A stretch of 64,000 bases of DNA, from positions 141,852 to 205,851 of the forward strand of contig CALGJQ010000014.1 of assembly GCA_937928545.1 (NCBI GenBank), read 5' to 3'. This DNA comes from an uncultured Verrucomicrobiales bacterium. Lineage in GTDB: Bacteria; Verrucomicrobiota; Verrucomicrobiia; Verrucomicrobiales; Akkermansiaceae. The translations under genes were made by a program, and so were the position numbers. Within the stretch, counting starts at the first letter, position 1, and every line of letters begins with the position of its first letter. The notes under the pieces were generated by a model. That model worked only from the letters and a program-made list of their open reading frames with translations. It ran no database searches and was not told the DNA's origin. Shown here one piece after another: positions 56,947 to 64,000 of the stretch.

Positions 56947-58203
56947 CTATTGGGTTGCTTGTTTCTTGAGCCATTTCAGGGCGGCTTTGAGATCAGGATC
57001 GGTCCCAGCTCGGAGGAGGGCGGGGTCGAGAGTGATGATTTCATCAGGAGTAACGCCTTTGCCCTCGAGTTTTGTTTTTTTGAGGGCGGTGACAAAGTCG
57101 CCAATGGCGTATTGAAAGAGGTCTCCATTCGGGAGCTCTTCGATGTAAGAGGGGAGGACGGCCGCGGCGGTGGGGCGGCCAAAGATGCGGGCGCGATTGT
57201 GTTCTTGAAGGGCGGCGGCGAAGATTTCTGAGGTGGAGGCGGAGAAGGAATCGACGAGGACCGCGATGGGGCCGAGGTAAGCTCCTTCTTGAGGGAAGGC
57301 ATGGAAGGGGAAGTTGCCGGTGGTGTTGTTCATGTCGCCGAGATCGAGTTCCTTGTCGATTAGGCGGCCGATGAGTCCGGTGGCCATGATGCCAATGCCC
57401 CCGGGGTTTCCTCGGAGATCGATGATGAGTCCGCTGGCTTTCTCGCTCTGGGCTTGAGCGATGGCTTTGTTAAGGCGGAGCATGAGTTGTGGGAGAAACA
57501 TGTCGAAGGCGATGAGGCGGACTTTTTTGTCTTTTCCAAGAAGGCGGGTTTTAAAGGAGAAGGGGAGACTGGTCTCATTTCCCATGCGTCCGCGCTCGCC
57601 TTGGTAGAAGCCGGGTTTGAAGTCGAAGGTGTTGGTTGAGTGGGCGGTTTTGAGGGTCGTTTTTCCGTCGGGAGGGCTGGAGAGCTTTTCAAGGAGTGAG
57701 CGGGTTGCGATCAAGCGGCTGAGGCGAGTGGAGTCTGGAGTGAGCTCGAGTTCGTCGATGATTTGGGCCATGGGCTCGTCTTCGAAGCTGGTGAGGATCA
57801 TGCCGGGTTTGAGGCCTGCGCGCTTGGCGGCGGATTTTTTTTCGACCTCGAAGATGACGACTTTTCCCTCGATGAGGCGGATTTCGATGCCGAGATGATC
57901 TCCGCTTAAGTTAGTGGCTTCGTCATCTTCGCCGAAGGTTTTTGAAATGCCAAAGTGGCTCAGTTTTAACTCGTTGAGCATCTCATTGAGGATGGTGCGG
58001 AGTTCTTTGCTGGATTTGGCTTTTTTAACGCGGGTCTCGTAGGTGGTCTTTACCTGGTCCCAGTCAACACCGTTGAAAGTCTCCTCGTAGAAAGAGTCAT
58101 TCACCTTGTTCCAAACGTGGAGGAAGGTTTTTTCTGCGAGTTCGGGAGAGTGTTCCCGAGCATGAAGAGGGAGTAGGAGGAAGAGGAGCAAAAGAATACG
58201 CAC
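56947..58203 (-). CDS. S41-family (C-terminal processing type) peptidase
   Basis: 418 residues from GTG 58203, with a signal peptide. An N-terminal helical part is followed by a PDZ-like segment (GDHLGIEIRLIEGKVVIFEV … AGLKPGMILTSFED, ~105-155) and the protease core GLIIDLRGNPGGIGIMA with catalytic Ser in VDSFSASTSEIFAAALQ; the terminal part is the S41 'GKGVTPD' element. Acts in the periplasm or outside. Followed by a LolA-like gene 4 bp downstream. Confidence 0.88.
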   Translation of the reverse strand: MRILLLLFLLLPLHAREHSPELAEKTFLHVWNKVNDSFYEETFNGVDWDQVKTTYETRVKKAKSSKELRTILNEMLNELKLSHFGISKTFGEDDEATNLSGDHLGIEIRLIEGKVVIFEVEKKSAAKRAGLKPGMILTSFEDEPMAQIIDELELTPDSTRLSRLIATRSLLEKLSSPPDGKTTLKTAHSTNTFDFKPGFYQGERGRMGNETSLPFSFKTRLLGKDKKVRLIAFDMFLPQLMLRLNKAIAQAQSEKASGLIIDLRGNPGGIGIMATGLIGRLIDKELDLGDMNNTTGNFPFHAFPQEGAYLGPIAVLVDSFSASTSEIFAAALQEHNRARIFGRPTAAAVLPSYIEELPNGDLFQYAIGDFVTALKKTKLEGKGVTPDEIITLDPALLRAGTDPDLKAALKWLKKQATQ

Positions 58204-58307
58204 AGGGGGAGCGTAGCGGTTTTTTTGCCGAACGGAAGGATTGGTGTTTGGAATTGTTGTCCTTGGGATTGTGAGTTTGCTCGTGAGGGGTTAGTTCTTC
58301 ACTAGAA

Positions 58308-58586
58308 ATGCCTTCTCGTGGACGCCATCAATCGACTTCTAAGGAGTGTCGTGTCTTGATCCGGAAGATCGAGGCGATGGATGGGGTGGTGGGAGTGATT
58401 ATCGGAATGTCCTACGGGGGGAAGTCGTTGGGGAAAGGTGGGTCTGCGGGAGCGATTCGAATTCAGCGGGAGGTGTCTGGTGGGCTGAAGGCGGTGATGC
58501 AGTCGTCGAAGGGATTGCAGGAGGTTTATATTCGGACGGAGAAGGGGATGGCTGAGGGAGTTGGGGGGAAGATCGCTGAGCTTTGA
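58308..58586 (+). CDS. small conserved-looking protein, function unknown
   Basis: 92 residues from ATG 58308. Basic N-terminus (SRGRHQSTSKECRVLIRKIE), then GVVGVIIGMSYGGKSLGKGG, a Gly/Ser-rich turn that could bind phosphate or RNA, and a C-terminal helix and strand (GLKAVMQSSKGLQEVYIRTE). Divergent from the S41 gene, so probably its own promoter. I cannot assign a family. Confidence 0.55.
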   Translation: MPSRGRHQSTSKECRVLIRKIEAMDGVVGVIIGMSYGGKSLGKGGSAGAIRIQREVSGGLKAVMQSSKGLQEVYIRTEKGMAEGVGGKIAEL

Positions 58587-58715
58587 CGGTTTGTTTGCCC
58601 TGAGGTAAGTGCTACAAATTGAAGGATGAGATGATTCTGTCTGTTGGTTTTTTCCCGGTGAAGATGCCGGTGGAATAGACGAGGATAAAGGTCATGCCAC
58701 GTTTGGTGGGGGAGA

Positions 58716-60164
58716 TTACGCGAGGATTGGTTTCACGATGTGTCCGTGGACGTCGGTGAGGCGGTAGTGGCGTCCTTGGAATTTGTAGGTGAGCTTTTCG
58801 TGATCGACACCGAGGAGGTGGAGGAGGGTGGCGTGGAAGTCGTGGACGTGGACGGGGTCTTTGGCGACGTTGAAGCCGATGTCGTCTGATTCGCCGTAGG
58901 TCATGCCGGGCTTGATTCCTCCTCCGGCCATCCAGATGGAGAAGGTGTAAGGGTGGTGGTCGCGGCCCCATTTTGGGCGATTGTTAATGTCTCCTTGAAG
59001 GAAGGGAGTGCGGCCAAATTCTCCTCCCCAGATGACGAGGGTGTCATCGAGGAGGCCGCGTTGTTTGAGGTCTTGGACGAGGCCGGCGGAGGGCTGGTCG
59101 GTGTCGCGGCATTGCTTGTAGAGCTCGGTGGTGAGTGAGTTGTGTTGATCCCAACCGGCGTGCATGAGTTGGACGTAGCGGGTGCCGCGTTCGAGGAGAC
59201 GACGGGCGAGGAGGCAATTGCGAGCGAAGCTGCCGGGCTCGTGAACGCCGGGGCCGTAGAGGTCGAGGGTGGACTTGGATTCGCCAGAGATGTCGGCGAG
59301 TTCGGGGACGCTGGTTTGCATACGGTAAGCCATCTCGTATTGCGCGATGCGAGTCTGGATCTCGGGGTCGCCGACGGAGGCGTGTTTCGCTTCGTTGAGA
59401 GAGGCGATGCCATCGAGCATGTGGCGGCGGAGGGTGGGGTTGATGCCTTTGGGGTTTTTGAGATAGAGGACGGGGCTTTCGCCAGCGCGGAGTTTGACGC
59501 CTTGGTGTCGGGAGGGAAGGAAGCCGGAGGACCAGTAGGAGTCGTAGAAGATTTGTCCGCAGCTTGACCCTTTGGAAATGGAGGTCATGGCGACGAAGGT
59601 GGGGAGGTTTTCGTTCATCGACCCGAGGCCGTATGAAAGCCAAGCGCCCATGGTGGGGCGGGAGGCGAGTTGGAAACCGCTGAGGAAAAAGTTGATGGCA
59701 GGGGCATGATTGACCTGCTCGGTGTGCATGCTTTTGATGAAGCAGAGCTCGTCCGCGATCTTGGCGGTGTAGGGCATGAGGGAGCTGACGGTGGCTCCGG
59801 ATTGGCCGTGTTGTTTGAAGGGTTCGAGCGGGGCTAGGAGGCGTCGCTTATCGGCAGCGGCGGACATGGTGGAGAAGCGTTTTCCCTCCATGTATGACTC
59901 GGGAACTTTTTCGCCGTGGAGCTTGGCGAGTTGCGGTTTGTGATCGAAGAGTTCGAGATGAGAGGGTGCTCCGTTTTGGAAGAGATATACGACGCGCTTT
60001 GCCTTAGGGGCGATTTTTTGAGCGGCGGCGAGGATGTCGTCTTCGGATGCGGGGGCCTCGGACGTGAGGAGGTGAGCGAGGGCGGGGATGCCGAGGCCGG
60101 TGGCGGTTTTGCCGAAGAAGTGACGGCGGTTGGTTAGGAGTTGGGATTCGAGAATGGGGTTCAT
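58716..60164 (-). CDS. DUF1501 secreted protein
   Basis: 482 residues. Tat-like N-terminus NRRHFFGKTATGLGIPALAHLL. DUF1501 hallmarks: KRVVYLFQNGAPSHLELFDH, MHTEQVNHAPAINFFLSGF, TLVIWGGEFGRTPF, GRDHHPYTFSIWMAGGGIKP and DFHATLLHLLGVDHEKL. The family belongs to the alkaline phosphatase/sulfatase superfamily and is paired with PSD1 cytochromes in PVC bacteria; function unknown. Starts 68 bp after the PSD1 gene stop. Confidence 0.93.
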   Translation of the reverse strand: MNPILESQLLTNRRHFFGKTATGLGIPALAHLLTSEAPASEDDILAAAQKIAPKAKRVVYLFQNGAPSHLELFDHKPQLAKLHGEKVPESYMEGKRFSTMSAAADKRRLLAPLEPFKQHGQSGATVSSLMPYTAKIADELCFIKSMHTEQVNHAPAINFFLSGFQLASRPTMGAWLSYGLGSMNENLPTFVAMTSISKGSSCGQIFYDSYWSSGFLPSRHQGVKLRAGESPVLYLKNPKGINPTLRRHMLDGIASLNEAKHASVGDPEIQTRIAQYEMAYRMQTSVPELADISGESKSTLDLYGPGVHEPGSFARNCLLARRLLERGTRYVQLMHAGWDQHNSLTTELYKQCRDTDQPSAGLVQDLKQRGLLDDTLVIWGGEFGRTPFLQGDINNRPKWGRDHHPYTFSIWMAGGGIKPGMTYGESDDIGFNVAKDPVHVHDFHATLLHLLGVDHEKLTYKFQGRHYRLTDVHGHIVKPILA

Positions 60165-60232
60165 TGGAAAACTCTAAATGCTAATTTTGAAACTCTAAAC
60201 AAATCTGAAATGGGAAAATTCTAAACTTGGGA

Positions 60233-63200
60233 CTACTCTTTGGTTAAGGTTTCGTCGGTGTTTAGGAGGGGAAGTATGGTAGAGGTTAGGGCGGCTTGAG
60301 TGAGGTGGTTGATTTTTTCTGAGATGGGGAGTTCTCCGGTGGCTAGGAGTTTTTGAATGTGGTCTGGGTTTTGTTCGAAGTGGGTACGGGATTTATCGTG
60401 CATGGAGGTGATGATTTTTGATTCTTCGGTGGTAGGCTTGCGGGAGGTGATGATTTGGAAGGCGGTTTCGAGGGGGGAGGTGGGGTTGATTTGATGGGAG
60501 CGGTAGGCGAGGGAGCGGGCGGCTTCGAGGTAGTGGGGATCGTTGAGGGTGGCGAGGGCGTGGAGGGGAGAGTTGGTGTGGTAGCCTCTGACTTCGCAGT
60601 TTTCGCGTTTCGCATTGTCGAAAATCATGGGCGGGGCGGCGATGCGACGCCAGAAGGTGTAGATGCTACGGCGGCGGAGGTCATTGCCGGTGCCGGGGGT
60701 GTATTTCTTTTTGCCGAAGGTGGCTTCGGACCAAAGGCCGGGAGGTTGGTAGGGTTTGACGGGGGAGCCGCCGAGGTCTCGGACGAGAAGGTCGGAGAGG
60801 GCGAGGGCTTGGTCGCGGATCATCCAGGAGGGGAGTCGGTAGCGCGGGGCGCGGGCGAGGAGTCGGTTTTCGGGGTCACGCTCGCGGGTGAGAGAATCGA
60901 CCGTGGAGGATTGTTGGTAGACTTGGCTGGTGACGATGGTTTTGATGAGTTTTTTGAAATCCCAGCTGGTTTCCATGAAGTCGGCGGCGAGCCAGTCGAG
61001 GAGTGCGGGATGGACGGGGATTTCGGATTGCACGCCGAGGTCTTCGGGTGACTTGATGAGGCCAATGCCGAAGAGTTCTTGCCAGAGGCGGTTGACGGTG
61101 ACGCGGGAGGTGAGGGGGTTGTTTGGAGCGACGAGCCAGCGGGCGAGGTCGAGGCGGGTGAGGGGTTTGTCGGAGGTGAGAGGTGGGAGGATGTTAGGGG
61201 TGGCGGCTTCGACTTCTTCGCCGCGGGCCTCGTATGAGCCAACGGCGAGGATGTAGGTTTTGCGGCGGTCTTTTTGGTCGGCCATGACCATGACGCGGGG
61301 GGCTGATTTTTTAAGATCGCTGATTTGTTTTTCGAAGCTTGAGAGTTTGGTGGTAAGTTTTTGGTAGGCGGGTTGGTCGTTGAGATAGGTGGAGGTGATG
61401 CGGGTTCTTTGGGCGGGGGTTCGTTTTTCGACGGGGATGGCGAGGGTGTCGCGGAGGCTGCGGTCGCCAGTTTCGAGAGAGGGTGACTTTGAGGAAGAGG
61501 TGGAGAGTTTGAAACGACCGAGGAAGTGGTGTTTATGTTGGGAGTCGTGCTTTAGGATCACTTCGATTTCATCTTCAGCGGTTGGTTGAAAGGGATGGGT
61601 GAGATGGAAAAGGGCGGCGTGGTCACGATCGACTGATTTACCATTGAGAATGGCCCAGCCGGTGTGAGGGCTGCCGTCGATGGCGTTGGTGACTTTGAGG
61701 GAGCCTTGTTCGAAGGTGGCAGAAGGTCGTTCGAGGGTGAGGCGTTTTTTTTGTTCTCCTTTGCGGATGAGGTAGGCTTCGATTTCGGTGAGAACGAAGT
61801 TGCCGCTGTCTGAGCGGGCGATGCCGCCTTTGGTCATGCTGGGATGGCGGAGGGCGTCGAGTCGGAGGGCGGTGATGGGGTCCTCAGAAAGAGGGGCAGT
61901 AAAGTTAAAGCTTACTTTGTTAGGGTTGCTTCCGGTGACGAGACTGGATTGGTCGGGGAGGGTTTGGAATTTGAGGCCTTTGTCGGTGGCGGTGAGAGAT
62001 TTGGCGACGAGGGGAGACCATTCAGCTTTGGCGGGGTTTTGTTTCTTTTCCCAATCGGCTTGGCCGGGTGCGAGGGTGGTTTCGAGAGTTTTGAGTTCAG
62101 CTTTTGTTTTTCTAACCTGAGCGCTGAGGTCTTTTTCTTGGGCGAGAGATTGTTTTGAGGGAACTGGGATGACGGGTTTGGTTTGTGGGTCGCCGCCGCC
62201 GCCGTTGACGGGGGTTTGGTTGAAGAAGGCGGTGAGTGAGTAGTAGTCTTTTTGGCTGAGTGGGTCGTATTTGTGGTCGTGGCAACGGCAGCAGTTAAAG
62301 GTGAGTCCCATCCAGACGGTGCCGACGGTTTCGGCCATGTCGAAGACGTAGTTGACGCGGTTTTCTTCGGGGATGGATCCGCCTTCGCCATTGATGGCGT
62401 GGTTACGGAGGAAGCCGGTGGCGAGGATTTGTTCGTGGGTGGGGTTTGGGAGGAGGTCGCCGGCGATCTGCCAGACGGTGAAGTCATCATAGGGGAGGTT
62501 TTTGTTGATGGCTTCGACGACCCAGTCACGCCAAGGCCACATCGTTCGTTCGCGGTCTCCTTGGAAGCCATTGGAGTCGGCGTAGCGAGCGGCATCGAGC
62601 CAAGGCCAAGCAAAGCGTTCGCCGAAGGCGGGGTCTGCGAGGAAGGTATCGACGAGGGTGTCCCAAGCTTGCGGTGAGGTGTCGTTTTGGAAAGCGGTGA
62701 GTTCTTCTGGGGTGGGTGGGAGGCCTCGGAGGTCGAAGGAAAGGCGGCGAATGAGAGTTTCCTTTTTTGCGGAGGGAGAGAGTTTTCGGTCGAGGGATTT
62801 GAGCTTGTCGGTGACTAGGGAGTCGATGGGATGGAGGTCTGGGTCAGAGATACTGGGCTTTTTTACGGGGATGAATGTCCAGTGTTCTTCGTACTTTGCT
62901 CCCTCTTGAATCCACTGGTGAATGAGTTTTTTCTCGGCTTTATCTAATTTGAGATGATGGTCCGCAGGGGGCATGACATCGTCTGGATCGGTGGAGATGA
63001 TGCGTTTCCAGATGAGGGATTTTTCGGGATTTCCGGGGACGATACCGTGTCCATCTTTGCGGTTAGCAAAGGCTCCTTCTGGGGTGTCGAGGCGGAGGTC
63101 AGCCTCACGGGCGGCGGGGTCAAAGCCGTGGCAGGCGAAGCAATGGTCTGAAAGGAGGGGGCGAATGTGAGAATTGAATCCGATGGACTCCGCTTGGCAA

Positions 63201-63244
63201 GCTAGCACGAGAGCGAGCTGAAGCGTGGTGAGGATTCGGATCAT
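60233..63244 (-). CDS. planctomycete-type cytochrome c with PSCyt2 and PSD1 domains
   Basis: 1003 residues. Signal peptide; single CXXCH heme site CFACHGFDPAAR (C35, C38, H39) within PSCyt1; DPDDVMPPADHHLKLDKAE; PSCyt2 (KLSPSAKKETLIRRLSFDLR … AWPWLDAARYADSNGFQGDR); a jelly-roll insert (~425-590); and C-terminal PSD1 (RLDLARWLVAPNNPLTSRVT … LHALATLNDPHYLEAARSLA). Abundant in PVC bacteria that degrade sulfated glycans. It and DUF1501 likely form one unit. Heme addition needs ccsBA. Confidence 0.94.
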   Translation of the reverse strand: MIRILTTLQLALVLACQAESIGFNSHIRPLLSDHCFACHGFDPAAREADLRLDTPEGAFANRKDGHGIVPGNPEKSLIWKRIISTDPDDVMPPADHHLKLDKAEKKLIHQWIQEGAKYEEHWTFIPVKKPSISDPDLHPIDSLVTDKLKSLDRKLSPSAKKETLIRRLSFDLRGLPPTPEELTAFQNDTSPQAWDTLVDTFLADPAFGERFAWPWLDAARYADSNGFQGDRERTMWPWRDWVVEAINKNLPYDDFTVWQIAGDLLPNPTHEQILATGFLRNHAINGEGGSIPEENRVNYVFDMAETVGTVWMGLTFNCCRCHDHKYDPLSQKDYYSLTAFFNQTPVNGGGGDPQTKPVIPVPSKQSLAQEKDLSAQVRKTKAELKTLETTLAPGQADWEKKQNPAKAEWSPLVAKSLTATDKGLKFQTLPDQSSLVTGSNPNKVSFNFTAPLSEDPITALRLDALRHPSMTKGGIARSDSGNFVLTEIEAYLIRKGEQKKRLTLERPSATFEQGSLKVTNAIDGSPHTGWAILNGKSVDRDHAALFHLTHPFQPTAEDEIEVILKHDSQHKHHFLGRFKLSTSSSKSPSLETGDRSLRDTLAIPVEKRTPAQRTRITSTYLNDQPAYQKLTTKLSSFEKQISDLKKSAPRVMVMADQKDRRKTYILAVGSYEARGEEVEAATPNILPPLTSDKPLTRLDLARWLVAPNNPLTSRVTVNRLWQELFGIGLIKSPEDLGVQSEIPVHPALLDWLAADFMETSWDFKKLIKTIVTSQVYQQSSTVDSLTRERDPENRLLARAPRYRLPSWMIRDQALALSDLLVRDLGGSPVKPYQPPGLWSEATFGKKKYTPGTGNDLRRRSIYTFWRRIAAPPMIFDNAKRENCEVRGYHTNSPLHALATLNDPHYLEAARSLAYRSHQINPTSPLETAFQIITSRKPTTEESKIITSMHDKSRTHFEQNPDHIQKLLATGELPISEKINHLTQAALTSTILPLLNTDETLTKE

Positions 63245-63378
63245 ATTTTGGGCGTTTTAGAGGAAAGGTGCAATAATACACTACCCGTTCGATCTTGAGA
63301 TCCTTACGCGAAAATCCCTGTCCTTTTTGGGCTGACCCACAAAGGAGGGAGGGCTTTGGTCTGGATTTCGATGGCCTG

Positions 63379-63614
63379 TCAGATTAGAATTTTGGCTGCG
63401 CAGCGGGAGGGGCGAGTGAGGACGCACATGGGGTTGACGCGGAAGTTGGAGAAACGGGTGCCTTAGGTGGCGAGTTTGTCGAGGTGAGGTTGTTGAGGGT
63501 GGATCCGTAGCAGGAGAGGTCGGAGAGGCCGAGGTCATCGGCCATTATGACGAGGATGTTGGGGCGTTCTTGGGTATGGATGGAGCTGAGACGGGCGATT
63601 AGGAATCTGTTCAT
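63379..63614 (-). pseudogene. sulfatase pseudogene, truncated at the active site
   Basis: From ATG 63614: RPNILVIMADDLGLSDLSCY (metal-binding DD), then a frameshift near 63497. The next frame gives PHLDKLAT, TAA (63463-63465), GTRFSNFRVNPMCVLTRPSR and a TGA at 63379. Intact sulfatases have N-P-M-C-x-x-T-R-T-S at this site; here the Cys remains but the gene ends ~10 residues later. Lies upstream of PSD1/DUF1501, the normal place for a sulfatase partner. Confidence 0.85.
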
Positions 63615-63742
63615 CTAACTTGAGGTGGATTTTGTGGGGGATGGATGGAAATATAAGAGGGAAATTGTTTGACCACAGAATAGGTGGAGAATGCTGGGGT
63701 TTGAGAGCTTGTTTGCGAGTGGGAGAATGATAGTTCTTTGAG

Positions 63743-64000
63743 ATGAAGTGTTTTTTGATCTTTTTGATTCTACTGCACGGAGCGCTTTGTGGGATGGAGG
63801 TGCGGAGTTATCGAGTGGGTAAGGAGATGTTTTTTGGGGCTTATCACCAAAGTTTGCCTCGTAAGGCGGACCAGGATCCGTTTGCGCAAGGGGTTATGGG
63901 AAGTGATGAAGTTTGGGAGGAACCGGGGCAGGTTTTAGGGGAGGCTCCATTTGAGAGTCGTTTTTTTGAAGGGGTGGGGTCCTTTTGGGGATGCTCGAAG
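63743..64000 (+). CDS. hypothetical secreted protein, cut by right window edge
   Basis: 86 codons from ATG 63743: a signal peptide (MKCFLIFLILLHGALCG), then MEVRSYRVGKEMFFGAYHQS and FESRFFEGVGSFWGCSK. No stop in the window and no family recognised. It runs away from the sulfatase remnant. Confidence 0.6.
   Translation, partial: MKCFLIFLILLHGALCGMEVRSYRVGKEMFFGAYHQSLPRKADQDPFAQGVMGSDEVWEEPGQVLGEAPFESRFFEGVGSFWGCSK

Noticed and set aside
58612..58715. Small minus-strand peptide after the DUF1501 gene (MTFILVYSTGIF…)
   Set aside because: Only ~27 codons in its own right, within an extended Arg/His-rich shadow frame; no supporting signal.

Overview
The window reads as a chromosomal segment of a Verrucomicrobiota bacterium (Verrucomicrobiae-like; genus not assignable by eye). 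Support: PEP-CTERM sorting tails, a PSD1/DUF1501 gene pair with an adjacent sulfatase remnant, a sulfatase-polysaccharide lyase operon, DUF1080, SHD1 and YWTD/PQQ-type secreted proteins, a PVC-type phosphatidylserine decarboxylase, and few recognisable Shine-Dalgarno sequences. Coding density is high and most genes are secreted or membrane proteins. No tRNA, rRNA, CRISPR array, integrase or transposase was recognised.

Layout. 0-6.3 kb: DUF1080 protein (cut by the left edge), EamA transporter and psd on the minus strand, divergent from a lipoprotein-ccsBA pair. 6.3-12 kb: a Hanks kinase with a predicted extracytoplasmic beta-helix, an FG-GAP protein, a lipoprotein with a suspicious C-terminus, and a cyclophilin with a PEP-CTERM tail. 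11.6-16.3 kb: a minus-strand group (Cys-motif protein, diheme cytochrome/YVTN propeller, PEP-CTERM protein, His-rich outer-membrane protein) that looks like a surface metal-handling locus. 16.4-24 kb: alginate-lyase-like protein plus sulfatase, an SHD1 metzincin, a glycoside hydrolase and an LpxR-like lipid A deacylase. 25.8-30.2 kb: a stand-alone SDR, LsrE/Rpe-like epimerase, LsrF-like thiolase and Tm-1-like (UPF0261) protein, with dispersed repeats or hairpins between every pair. 30.3-36.4 kb: YWTD propeller, PAS-AraC regulator, PhoD-like phosphatase, PQQ propeller and an esterase. 36.4-41 kb: housekeeping genes nrnA, truB, lspA, a DUF2062 gene, rluD and a DUF2238-like gene. 41-47 kb: methyltransferase, FMN/4Fe-4S membrane protein, FAD oxidoreductase and avtA.

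47.1-51.9 kb holds a compositionally distinct block: three tandem PEP-CTERM paralogs, one broken by a stop codon, and a subtilase split by a frameshift. It is bracketed by the 3' end of avtA and a second, diverged copy of that same 3' end. This gene-end-displacement structure is the strongest structural anomaly in the window. 52-64 kb: a secreted protein with a degenerate zincin-like motif, MoxR ATPase, a DUF1980/permease pair, a LolA-like protein, an S41 protease, a small conserved-looking ORF, DUF1501 plus PSD1 cytochrome, a sulfatase pseudogene, and a gene cut by the right edge.

A recurring theme is a family of intergenic repeats (a gcttggttgagggg core followed by cacgcagag/cgcagag units, an aaccgctaagacgcg variant, and short inverted repeats). 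They sit between genes in at least seven places and even supply stop codons to flanking genes. Statements on family function rest on recalled motifs, not on database searches.
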